Origin: Microthrixaceae bacterium | GTDB lineage: Bacteria; Actinomycetota; Acidimicrobiia; Acidimicrobiales; Poriferisodalaceae | DNA length: 64,000 nucleotides | Direction: 5' to 3' | NCBI GenBank assembly: GCA_011523825.1 | Contig: WTFX01000010.1 | Coordinates: 29,963-93,962, forward strand | The notes under the pieces: model-generated | Told to the model about the DNA's origin: nothing | What the model saw: only the letters and a program-made list of their open reading frames with translations | Database searches by the model: none | Program-made: the position numbers and the translations under genes | Part shown: in pieces, positions 37,441-45,505 of the stretch | Position numbering within the stretch: the first letter of the stretch is position 1 | How the letters are laid out: each line of letters starts with the position of its first letter

Positions 37441-38187
37441 GTGGCGCGACAGACAAGCAGATGGAAGCTGCGTGGCCCCGGAGGGTTGCTGGCCGACGAC
37501 GGCCTCGTCGGCTTGCTGGCGTGGCGAGCGGCACGGGGGCTCATCCGCATCCTGCTGTTTCGCATCTACCGGTTGCGCGCTACCGGCCAGAAGCGATTGC
37601 GGGGGAATGGCCCGTTGATCTACGCGCCGGTTCATCGAAGCCACCTCGACGCCCCGCTCATCGGCGGCCTCACGCAGCGTCGAGTGCGCTATCTCGGCAA
37701 GGAGGAGCTCTTCCATCCCAAGCCGCTCGGATGGTTCATGCGCTCGATCGGCACGTTTCCGGTGCGGCGAGGCGAGGCTGATCTCGATGCGATGCGTGCA
37801 GCGCTCGGTCTGCTGAACGACGGTGAGGCCATGCTGGTCTTCCCGGAAGGAACACGCCAGCCCTCCGACGACATCGGCCCCGTGTTCGACGGCACGGCAT
37901 GGCTGGCGGCGAAGTCGGGGGCACCCGTGCTGCCGGTAGGCATCGCGGGCACACGCGAGGCGATGCCCAGCGGCGCGAAGCTCCCGAAGCGAACGCAGGT
38001 CGCGATCGTGGTGGGGGTGCCGCTCGATCCGCCGACGGGTCCTGACGGCGGCCGAGCCAGGCGACCGGACATGACAGCGTGGACGGCAACGCTGCGGGAT
38101 GCGCTCGAGGACTGCCAGCAGCGCGCACGGACGCTGGCCAACCAGCCCGGCCGTGCCCGCACGCCTATGCGCGATCTGGTGCCGTGA
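37441..38187 (+). CDS. 1-acyl-sn-glycerol-3-phosphate acyltransferase-like protein (PlsC family)
   Basis: 248 residues from GTG 37441; an in-frame GTG at 37384 is an alternative start. The acyltransferase motif I reads HRSHLD (H-x4-D), followed by FPVRRGEADLDAMRAA and motif III FPEGTRQPS. This membrane-associated enzyme transfers acyl groups to lysophosphatidate or a similar acceptor. Its stop overlaps the GTG of the following CaiB gene, so the two are translationally coupled. Confidence 0.9.
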   Translation: MARQTSRWKLRGPGGLLADDGLVGLLAWRAARGLIRILLFRIYRLRATGQKRLRGNGPLIYAPVHRSHLDAPLIGGLTQRRVRYLGKEELFHPKPLGWFMRSIGTFPVRRGEADLDAMRAALGLLNDGEAMLVFPEGTRQPSDDIGPVFDGTAWLAAKSGAPVLPVGIAGTREAMPSGAKLPKRTQVAIVVGVPLDPPTGPDGGRARRPDMTAWTATLRDALEDCQQRARTLANQPGRARTPMRDLVP

Positions 38188-39461
38188 TCGGGCCGGATCA
38201 CCGTCCGCCCGTCTGGCCCAGGCCTGAGCCGGGAGCCCTCGCCGGCATCCGCATCTGCGATTTCACCGGTCAGCTCGCCGGGGCGGGTGCCACAAAGATC
38301 CTGGCTCAGCTCGGTGCGGAAGTCATCCGCATCGAAGATCCCGTGCGGCAGGGCCGCTGGGACATCCTGCGGGGCACGCAGCCCTTTGTCGGCGAGCACC
38401 GCGGCATCGAGGCCGGAGGCTCCTTCAACAACCACAACGCCGGGAAGCTCGGCATCACGCTCAACCTGCGGGATGACCGGGCGAAGGATCTGCTGCGCGA
38501 GCTGGTGGCCGCGAGCGATGCGGTGACGGAGAACTTTGCTGCGGGTGTGATGGAGCGGTTTGGCTTCGGGTACGAGGCCCTGCGGGCCATCAAGCCCGAC
38601 ATCGTCTACGTGTCGAATTGCGGGTTCGGCGCCGACGGTCCGTATGCCAGCTTCCGCTCATGGGGACCGATCGCCCAGGCCGTGTCCGGATTGACATTCC
38701 AGTCGGGCCTGCCAGACCTGCCTCCCGCGGGATGGGGCTACTCGTTCATGGATCACACGGGCGCCTACTACATGGCGATGGCGATCCTGATGGCGCTCTA
38801 TCACCGGCGCCGCACTGGCGAGGGCCAGTGGGTTGACCTGGCCTGCATCGAAGCCGCAGGCACGCTGCACGGCGCTGCCTCGCTGGACTTCACCGTCAAT
38901 GACCGCCCCGCTCGCCGCGACGGCATGCCGAACAGCAACCGGTGCCAGTCGCCGGCCATGGCACCGCATGGCATCTGGGCCTGCGATGGCGACGACGAAT
39001 GGGTGGCGATCGCCGTCCGCAACGACGATGACTGGCAGCGCTTGGCCGAAGCACTGAGCGAGCCGTGGGCCGCCGATGGACGCTGGGCGCGTCTGGCCGG
39101 GCGGCTGGCCCATGAGGGCGAGCTGGAGCGCCTCATCGGGGAGTGGACCGCCCGTCGCGACAAGCACGAGGTTGCCGAGCTACTCGTCGCTGCCGGCGTG
39201 CCTGCCGCTCCGGTGCTGCGACCCAGCGAGCGCATCGACGGCGACCCGCGCACGAGCGACTGGGGCATGTGGGTGACCGTCCCGCACAGCGAAGTGGGTG
39301 ACACCCGGGTCGAAGGGCTGCCAGTCCGCCTGTCCGAGACTGACTGGGCCATCGGCCGCGCTGCGCCATGCCTCGGCGAGGACAACCAGTACGTACTCGG
39401 CGAGGTGCTGGGCCACAGCGACACTGAGATCGCCCAGCTCAAGGCGGACGGCGTCATCTGA
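38184..39461 (+). CDS. CaiB/BaiF class III CoA-transferase, subunit 1
   Basis: 425 residues from GTG 38184, which overlaps the PlsC stop as GTGA. It has the N-terminal Rossmann-like ALAGIRICDFTGQLAGAG and an active-site EGQWVDLACIEAA with Asp218 at the position of the catalytic Asp. The next gene starts within its stop (TGATG) and encodes a second CaiB protein, so the pair probably forms a heteromer like the succinyl-CoA:malate transferases. Confidence 0.9.
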   Translation: MIGPDHRPPVWPRPEPGALAGIRICDFTGQLAGAGATKILAQLGAEVIRIEDPVRQGRWDILRGTQPFVGEHRGIEAGGSFNNHNAGKLGITLNLRDDRAKDLLRELVAASDAVTENFAAGVMERFGFGYEALRAIKPDIVYVSNCGFGADGPYASFRSWGPIAQAVSGLTFQSGLPDLPPAGWGYSFMDHTGAYYMAMAILMALYHRRRTGEGQWVDLACIEAAGTLHGAASLDFTVNDRPARRDGMPNSNRCQSPAMAPHGIWACDGDDEWVAIAVRNDDDWQRLAEALSEPWAADGRWARLAGRLAHEGELERLIGEWTARRDKHEVAELLVAAGVPAAPVLRPSERIDGDPRTSDWGMWVTVPHSEVGDTRVEGLPVRLSETDWAIGRAAPCLGEDNQYVLGEVLGHSDTEIAQLKADGVI

Positions 39462-40762
39462 TGGCGGGCGCAGGCGGTGCGAGGGCGCTCGACGGCCTGC
39501 GCGTGGTCGAGCTGAGCTCGCAGCGATGCGCGCTCGCAGGGAAGCTGCTGGCAGACATGGGCGCTGATGTCATCGTGGTGGAGCCGCCGGGCGGCTCGCC
39601 GATGCGCAGCTACGCGCCATTCGCCGGCGATCAGCCCGATCCCGAGGGCGCCTTGTGGTGGTGGCACTACAACACGTCGAAACGCTCAGTGGTGGTCGAC
39701 CTCGACTCCGCGGCAGGCGCAGCCGACTTTCGTCGATTGGTCAGCACCGCCGACGCTGTCATCGAGGCGGAGCCGCTCGGTCGCCTCGACGCGCTCGGAT
39801 TGGACTGGGCCCAGCTCGGGGGGGCGGCCACCGACCGCGACCAGCCTGATCTCCGCACGGACGCTGAACCAGACGCGCCGGACGGAGCGGAAGACTGCGC
39901 TGGCGGGCGAAATCAACGCCTGAGCTGGGTGTCGATCACCCACAACGGACGCGACCGTGCCGACCCGCCGGCCACCGACTTGACGGTGCTGGCCGAAGGC
40001 GGACCGGTGTGGTCCTGCGGCTATGACGACCACACGATCCCGCCGGTGCGCGGCGGCGGGAACCAGGGCTTGCACATGGCGAGCCAGTACGCAGTCGTCA
40101 CGCTGATGGCGGCGCTCATGTGGCGTGAGCACTCGGGCCGCGGCCAGCTCATCGAGGTGTCCATGCTCGCTGCTGCGAACGCCACCTGCGAGTTCGCAAC
40201 CTACTTCTGGCTGAATCAGCAGATCGACGTGCAGCGCCAGACGGGCCGCCACGCACTTCCGCAGATCAGCGAGCCGACGCAGGTGCAGTGCGCGGACGGC
40301 CGGTGGCTCAACACCGGCGTGCCGCCCCGGCGAGGCCCCGAGTTTGCGGCGCTGGCCACGTGGGTCACTGAGCTCGGGCTCATGGAGGAATGCCCGTACG
40401 CAGAGCTGCTCCGGCTTGGCGAGAGCTACGAGCAGATCGACATCCTCCACCTTGACGCCGATCCGCTCGGCGCCGAGGTCTTCGGTGCGGGACGCGACAC
40501 GGTCAACTTCCTGGCCGAACGGCTCGGAGCGCATGAGCTGTTCGTGGGTCTGCAGTCGATCGGTCTCGCCTGCGGGATCGTGTATTCGCCCGAGGAAATG
40601 CTGGCCGACGAGCACTTCGTGACCCGTGGTTTCCCCGTCGAGATCGATCACGACGGGACCGCGGTGACCTACCCGGGCGCGCCCTACAAGTTCTCAGCCA
40701 CGCCGTGGCGCGCAACCCGCGCGCCGCGATTGGGCGAGCACCAAGACCTGCTCGCCGAGTGA
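39461..40762 (+). CDS. CaiB/BaiF class III CoA-transferase, subunit 2
   Basis: 433 residues, start ATG 39461 within the stop of subunit 1. The CaiB fold is clear (LDGLRVVELSSQRCALAGKL), but the active-site segment reads GQLIEVSML, with Glu232 where the catalytic Asp is expected. A polar insertion lies at about residues 125-165. It may be a non-catalytic partner of subunit 1, or use Glu in place of Asp. Confidence 0.87.
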   Translation: MAGAGGARALDGLRVVELSSQRCALAGKLLADMGADVIVVEPPGGSPMRSYAPFAGDQPDPEGALWWWHYNTSKRSVVVDLDSAAGAADFRRLVSTADAVIEAEPLGRLDALGLDWAQLGGAATDRDQPDLRTDAEPDAPDGAEDCAGGRNQRLSWVSITHNGRDRADPPATDLTVLAEGGPVWSCGYDDHTIPPVRGGGNQGLHMASQYAVVTLMAALMWREHSGRGQLIEVSMLAAANATCEFATYFWLNQQIDVQRQTGRHALPQISEPTQVQCADGRWLNTGVPPRRGPEFAALATWVTELGLMEECPYAELLRLGESYEQIDILHLDADPLGAEVFGAGRDTVNFLAERLGAHELFVGLQSIGLACGIVYSPEEMLADEHFVTRGFPVEIDHDGTAVTYPGAPYKFSATPWRATRAPRLGEHQDLLAE

Positions 40763-40789
40763 CAGATACGACGCTGCGCTGAGGCCTCG

Positions 40790-41533
40790 CTACTCGTCAG
40801 GGTTGTGAAAGCGAGCGGCCTTGGCCAGCTCGCGGACTTCGGCGCGCTCATCTGGCGTCAGGCACTCGAAGTCGGGTGCGTGCAGCTTGTCGGTGAGCGA
40901 TTCGATCTCGTCGCGTGCATCAGCGAGGTGGCTGACGTCGGGATAGGGCTTGGGCCAGCCGAAGAACTCGGCGTTCCACTCGCCCGCCGGGCCCGACAGG
41001 ATCGCCTCGAGCGGGCCCATGCCCAGCGCTTGCACTGCGACAGCGTGACGGCCAAAACGCAGCTCGCGCATGCACTGCGCCATGAAGAACGCATGTGCGG
41101 CACTGGACTCGCCAGGCCGGGGCATGTCCCGCCAGCCGACGAAGGTCGGCGCACCCTGGGGGACTGCGGCATCCACTACCCGCTCGAGCAGTTCGCCCAA
41201 GCGCTCGGCGCCTTCCATCCCGGCGAGCCGCTTCTCGCCGTACTCGGTGCAGATGTCCGCCCAGATCAGCGCCCCCTGCGACGGATTCATGACCGCACGG
41301 CCCGCTTCGGTCGCCGAGCGCATGGTGTCGGGATTCCAGAAGAATGCCGCTGCGACCACGTTGTCGACAGGGCACTCGCCGAGCACGCCCAGCCGGCCGG
41401 TTGCGTATGCGCCCAGGCCCTCAGCCATGCCGCGCTGTGCAGCCTTTTCCAGCGTGCTGGGGTCCATCAACCAGTCCATCGCCAGCATTCCCACTGAGCC
41501 GCGCATGCTGCGCGCCACCGCCGTTGTCTCCAT
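40790..41533 (-). CDS. SCO6745-family protein (possible degenerate HTH fold)
   Basis: 247 residues from ATG 41533. The arrangement GMAEGLGAYATGRLGVLGEC, VVAAAFFWNPD and a second domain ending in ALGMGPLEAILSG matches the actinobacterial SCO6745-like proteins, described as having a MarR-like origin but unknown function. No DNA-binding role can be read from the sequence. It converges with the CaiB pair, 27 bp apart, and is followed upstream by a MITE-like element. Confidence 0.6.
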   Translation of the reverse strand: METTAVARSMRGSVGMLAMDWLMDPSTLEKAAQRGMAEGLGAYATGRLGVLGECPVDNVVAAAFFWNPDTMRSATEAGRAVMNPSQGALIWADICTEYGEKRLAGMEGAERLGELLERVVDAAVPQGAPTFVGWRDMPRPGESSAAHAFFMAQCMRELRFGRHAVAVQALGMGPLEAILSGPAGEWNAEFFGWPKPYPDVSHLADARDEIESLTDKLHAPDFECLTPDERAEVRELAKAARFHNPDE

Positions 41534-41613
41534 GACCGACTTCTCCTGTTTCGAGCCGGCTTGACGCTAACCGCCTGGGCCTCGATCGTGCATGGGCCGG
41601 CGGTGGCCGTACG

Positions 41614-41722
41614 CCTAGGAGACTGCTGAGCAATTGGCCATATCGTCGATTTCCGATTGTAAAACCGCAGGTCACAGCGTTACGAGTCGGAGCGAAACCG
41701 GATAAATCAGCAGTCTCCTAGG
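41614..41722. mobile_element. MITE-like element with 16-bp terminal inverted repeats
   Basis: CCTAGGAGACTGCTGA (41614-41629) and its exact complement (41707-41722) enclose 77 bp that is AT-richer than the flanks and has no ORF. The outermost CTAG on both sides could be a target-site duplication. It lies in the gap before the LLM oxidoreductase gene. No related transposase is in the window. Confidence 0.65.
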
Positions 41723-41826
41723 GGATGCCCGTGCAGGCCGCCGTGCCGACGGACGCGGCCTGTCGAGAATCTGCCTAACATTAGATTTTGGCCGCAATAT
41801 CGGCGGCCGGACCCAGGGGGCACGTC

Positions 41827-42939
41827 ATGCACGTCGGTTATTCGGCCGTCTTCCAGAACCCGGAGAATGCACTCTCGGACCGTGAGGTCTGGGAGCAGGA
41901 GATCCGCATGGTCGAGGAAGCTGAGGATCTCGGCTTCGATTCGATCTGGACCGTGGAGCACCACTTCACCGACTACACGATGTGCCCCGATCCGGTGCAG
42001 TTCCTGACATGGGTTGCCAGCCGCACGAACCTGCAGCTCGGCACCGCCGTCATTGTGCTTCCGTGGCACGACCCGATGCGGGTGGCCGAGCAGGTGACCA
42101 TGCTCGACAATCTCTCAGGCGGGCGCATGATCCTCGGCATCGGTCGTGGTCTCGCCCGCATCGAATACGAGGGCTTCCGGGTGGACATGAACTCCAGCAG
42201 GGAGCGCTTCTTGGAGTACGCCAAGATGCTCATCGAAGGGCTTGAGCAGGGCTACGTGGAGCACGACGGCGAATTTGTGCAGCAGCCTCGGCGAGACATC
42301 CGCCCCGCGCCGGAGCATTCGTTCAAGGGTCGCACCTATGCCGCCGCGGTGTCGCCGGAGGGCATGCCGCTCATGGCGCAGCTCGGCATCGGCCTGCTGG
42401 TGATCCCGCAGAAGCCCTGGGAGATTGTCGAGTCAGACTTCGCGGCGTACCACGGCGAGTGGGCCAAGCATCACACCGCGCCGCCGCCCCCGCCGCTGTC
42501 AGGCGGATTCTGCTGGGTGGACACCAACGCCGACCGGGCCGAGGAGAAGGCGATGGAGCACATCTGCAACTACTACGGCACGGTCATGAAGCACTACGAG
42601 TTCGGTCCCAAGCGGCCGCACGAGGGCGTGAAGGGCTACGAGTTCTACGAGGGCATCTCCAAGTACATCGATCGCCATGGTGCCCGTGGCGCAGCGGAGG
42701 ACTTCGCCCGCCTGATGCCGTTCGGCACCCCAGATCAGGTGCTCGAGAAGATCCAGGTCATCAGGGACAAGATCGACATGGCGGCCTTCTTCCCGAATCT
42801 GAGCTTCGCGGGCATGACGTGGACCGAGGCCCGGCGCAATCGCGACCTGTTCGCCACCGAGGTGCTGCCCGTGCTCAAGGAGTGGGACGCGCCGCCGGTC
42901 GGCCTCGCCGCCACCCAGCTCGCCACCGCCGCCGCGTAG
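41827..42939 (+). CDS. LLM-class flavin-dependent oxidoreductase (luciferase-like)
   Basis: 370 residues from ATG 41827, with AGGGGG upstream. It shows the luciferase-like TIM-barrel pattern: DSIWTVEHHFTDY, LQLGTAVIVLPWHDPMRVAEQ and LSGGRMILGIGRG. These enzymes use FMNH2 or F420 to oxygenate or reduce small molecules. The Pro run in the middle (HTAPPPPPPLSGG) is an unusual insertion. It is a single-gene unit behind the MITE-like element. Confidence 0.92.
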   Translation: MHVGYSAVFQNPENALSDREVWEQEIRMVEEAEDLGFDSIWTVEHHFTDYTMCPDPVQFLTWVASRTNLQLGTAVIVLPWHDPMRVAEQVTMLDNLSGGRMILGIGRGLARIEYEGFRVDMNSSRERFLEYAKMLIEGLEQGYVEHDGEFVQQPRRDIRPAPEHSFKGRTYAAAVSPEGMPLMAQLGIGLLVIPQKPWEIVESDFAAYHGEWAKHHTAPPPPPLSGGFCWVDTNADRAEEKAMEHICNYYGTVMKHYEFGPKRPHEGVKGYEFYEGISKYIDRHGARGAAEDFARLMPFGTPDQVLEKIQVIRDKIDMAAFFPNLSFAGMTWTEARRNRDLFATEVLPVLKEWDAPPVGLAATQLATAAA

Positions 42940-42948
42940 CAGAACCGG

Positions 42949-43001
42949 GCGGGCCTGGGTGCCCGCGGGCAGTCAATGAGGTGCTCGGCGAGGTGCTCGG
43001 C
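42949..43001 (+). terminator. Hairpin plus a 12-bp tandem duplication after the LLM gene
   Basis: GCGGGC (42949-42954) pairs with GCCCGC (42961-42966) ten bases after the LLM stop. Then GAGGTGCTCGGC occurs twice in tandem (42978-42989, 42990-43001), followed by a TTTT run. A weak terminator between convergent genes is plausible. Confidence 0.4.
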
Positions 43002-43023
43002 TTTTCGAAACTTTCTGGGTTGA

Positions 43024-43512
43024 TCAGACCGCCGGGGCCGGGTCGGGGCTCGGTGCCCACTGTTGGAGTGGGGAGGCCTCGCTGACCATCTGGAGGCCGA
43101 GAGCGGCGAGCGCTCGCTCGACCTCATCGGGCTTGGCGGGACGGAAGATGTCGGTGAGGCGGCGGGCATGGGAGGGACGCATGCCGATACGGCGTGCCAG
43201 TTCACCGACAGTGACGCTTGCAGTGAGCATGGCGTTGTGGAGGGCGAACTGTGCAGCGACTGGCGGCGACACCGCGACGAGCACTTGGCCAGGTTCGGGT
43301 TCACTTGGCGTAGGCAGCGGTTCACTGTCGTGCAGGCAGCCGCTCAGAGCTGTCTCGAGGCAATCCCGCAATCGGCCGTGTACTTCCTGCACAGTATCGC
43401 CGCAGGTGTGCGCGCCGTGTACATCGGGGAATGTCGCGTTGTAGCCCTCGCGCCCTGTGTCGCGCAAGTGCTCTTCGTCAAGCCAGATTGTGCATGGATA
43501 CTCGTACCGCAT
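43024..43512 (-). CDS. hicB: HicB-type antitoxin with C-terminal DNA-binding domain
   Basis: 162 residues. The N-terminal partial RNase-H-like HicB domain reads GYNATFPDVHGAHTCGDTVQEV, and a C-terminal helix-turn-helix segment (TVGELARRIGMRPSHARRL) would bind the operator. It neutralises HicA and represses the operon. It lies 3 bp after the hicA stop, in the hicA-hicB order. Confidence 0.88.
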   Translation of the reverse strand: MRYEYPCTIWLDEEHLRDTGREGYNATFPDVHGAHTCGDTVQEVHGRLRDCLETALSGCLHDSEPLPTPSEPEPGQVLVAVSPPVAAQFALHNAMLTASVTVGELARRIGMRPSHARRLTDIFRPAKPDEVERALAALGLQMVSEASPLQQWAPSPDPAPAV

Positions 43513-43515
43513 CGC

Positions 43516-43722
43516 TCAGAACTCCCGCTTGTCGATTTCCAAGTCGCGCAGAATGCTGCGGAGCGTCCCCGGCTTTATCTCGCCCCTCGGCAAGTAGGTT
43601 CGTCGCTCTCCCAGCCGCACTTCGGCATGGCTGCCCTTACCCAGTTCGGGCCGATAGTCGACCACCAAGCCACGACCACGAGCGTAGCGGCGGAGCTTGC
43701 GCAGGAACTCTTGGTCGGTCAT
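43516..43722 (-). CDS. hicA: HicA-type mRNA interferase toxin
   Basis: 68 residues from ATG 43722; an in-frame start 15 bp upstream is possible. The double-stranded-RNA-binding-like fold of HicA is shown by EFLRKLRRYARGRG, the catalytic GKGSHAEVRLG with the active-site His, and the closing IKPGTLRSILRDLEI. HicA cleaves mRNA when free of HicB. The pair is a classic type II toxin-antitoxin unit between two metabolic genes. Confidence 0.9.
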   Translation of the reverse strand: MTDQEFLRKLRRYARGRGLVVDYRPELGKGSHAEVRLGERRTYLPRGEIKPGTLRSILRDLEIDKREF

Positions 43723-43884
43723 GCGCCGCAAGACCACCGCCGCAGGTGTCCCGCGTCAACCGCTTTTCTGAACGGGCACCTACAACGCTCATCGGCCATG
43801 ATGTTCGCCGCCGCGTCATCCGAGCGCGGCGGACCGGGGGTTCCCAGATGAGATTCGGCCTGATCTCCGCGAACTTGATGGGCA

Positions 43885-45474
43885 ATGTCAGCAATGGCTG
43901 AGTACGGCGACGGCGACGCGATCAGCAACGAGGAGCGCGCCGCAGACTTGCACGAACGAGCCAAGGCCATCCGGCACGACATGGGCGGTGCGTCGAAGGT
44001 CCGCGCCATGAACGAAGAGGGCGACCGGACCATTCGGCAGCACATTGACGCCTTGCTGGACCCAGGGACGTTTCGTGAGGTCGGCACGTTCAGCCGCTCG
44101 ATCCGGCCGGAGATGCGCGACATCACGCCCGGAGACGGCAAGGTCGGCGGGCACGGCAACGTGGACGGCCGACCGGTGGCGGTGTTCGGCGACGACATCA
44201 CGGTGCTGCGCGGATCAAGCGCGGTCGTCGGAACCCGCAAGGAGACCCGCCTGTACGACCGCGCCCTCACCATGGGCATTCCCATCGTGCATTTCGGCGA
44301 GACGGGCGGCGGCCGGATTCCCGACCTGATGGGCTCCGAGGGCATCTCCGAGCCAGGTGCCATGTTCGAGATGGCCCAACGCCGCCACCGTGTGCCGATG
44401 GCCACCATGATCTGCGGCCAATCCTTCGGCGGCTCGTCGTTCGTCTCCGCCATGAGCGACTACGTCGTCATGGTGCGCGGTTCGTGCCTGGCGGTTACCT
44501 CGCCGAAAGTCTTCGAGATCGCCACCGGCGAAGTCATCTCCTTCGAGGACGTCGGCGGCGTGGACGTGCACGCTCGTATCACGGGGCAGATCGACCTCGG
44601 CGTCGACACCGACGAAGAGGGCTACGCAGCGATCCGACGATGGCTGTCGTTCATGCCGTCGAATGCGTGGGAGCCAGCGCCGCGCGTTGAGCCCTGCGGC
44701 GGCGACGGTCCCGATCCGGAACTCGCCCGGATGGTGCCGGCGCGGCGTACTCGCGGCTACGACATGCGGCGCGTCGTGGCCCGCATCTGCGACCCAGGGT
44801 CGGTCTTCGAGATGCAGCCGAGCTACGCCCGCAACATCGTCTGCGCGCTCGCCCGGCTCGACGGCTACCCGGTGGGCGTCATTGCGAACAACCCGATGTT
44901 TCAGGCCGGCACGCTCGACCCGCAGGCCTGCCACAAGGCGATCCGCCTTGCGACAGTGTGCGATTCGTACAACATCCCGCTGATCTTCCTGGTGGATGTG
45001 CCCGGCTTCATGGTGGGCAAGCGGGTCGAGCACGATCTGATGCTGCACTGGGGCATCCGCATGATGCACGCATTGCAGAACGCGTCGACGCCGACGTTGA
45101 CGGTGTGCCTGCGCAAGGCCTTCGGAATGGCGTGGCAGGCCATGAACGGCTCTCGCATGCCGAGCCACGGCATCTACTGCTGGCCCGGCGCCGAGATCGG
45201 CTTCATGGATCCCGAAGTCGGCGTGAACGTAGCCTTCGGCTCGAAGCTCGGGCGCATTGCCGATCCCGACGAGCGCGAGGCCGAGCGCCTCAGGCTCGTG
45301 GCGGAAGTCGCCGAGGCCACTAATCCGTACGAGGCTGCGGGCACGATGCGCATCGACGAGATGATCGACCCCGCCGACACCCGCCGCGTGCTCATCTCCG
45401 ACATCCGCATGCTGGCCAATCGCCCGGTGCCGCCGCCAGAGGAGCGACCGCTCAGCTACTGGCCGAGTTGCTGA
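43885..45474 (+). CDS. Acyl-CoA carboxylase carboxyltransferase subunit (second copy)
   Basis: 529 residues from ATG 43885 (ATG 43894 also possible). Both crotonase-like halves are present: FGETGGGRIPDLMGSEG and CGQSFGGSSFVSAMSDY in the first, LVDVPGFMVGKRVEHDLMLH in the second. The DVPGF signature resembles propionyl-CoA-type beta subunits rather than the methylcrotonyl type of the other copy. No biotin subunit is next to it, so it probably shares one encoded elsewhere. Confidence 0.88.
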   Translation: MSAMAEYGDGDAISNEERAADLHERAKAIRHDMGGASKVRAMNEEGDRTIRQHIDALLDPGTFREVGTFSRSIRPEMRDITPGDGKVGGHGNVDGRPVAVFGDDITVLRGSSAVVGTRKETRLYDRALTMGIPIVHFGETGGGRIPDLMGSEGISEPGAMFEMAQRRHRVPMATMICGQSFGGSSFVSAMSDYVVMVRGSCLAVTSPKVFEIATGEVISFEDVGGVDVHARITGQIDLGVDTDEEGYAAIRRWLSFMPSNAWEPAPRVEPCGGDGPDPELARMVPARRTRGYDMRRVVARICDPGSVFEMQPSYARNIVCALARLDGYPVGVIANNPMFQAGTLDPQACHKAIRLATVCDSYNIPLIFLVDVPGFMVGKRVEHDLMLHWGIRMMHALQNASTPTLTVCLRKAFGMAWQAMNGSRMPSHGIYCWPGAEIGFMDPEVGVNVAFGSKLGRIADPDEREAERLRLVAEVAEATNPYEAAGTMRIDEMIDPADTRRVLISDIRMLANRPVPPPEERPLSYWPSC

Positions 45475-45505
45475 GGAATGCCGCTCGGGCAGTAATGTCG
45501 ATCTG

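Noticed and set aside
42978..43001. Tandem GAGGTGCTCGGC as an iteron or protein-binding array
   Set aside because: Only two copies, within a GC-rich gap between convergent genes; probably a small replication slip.
43848..43901. 17-codon frame MRFGLISANLMGNVSNG overlapping the start of the second carboxyltransferase gene
   Set aside because: The beginning resembles the N-terminus of luciferase-like enzymes, but there is no further homology and no good ribosome binding site; too short to support as a gene.
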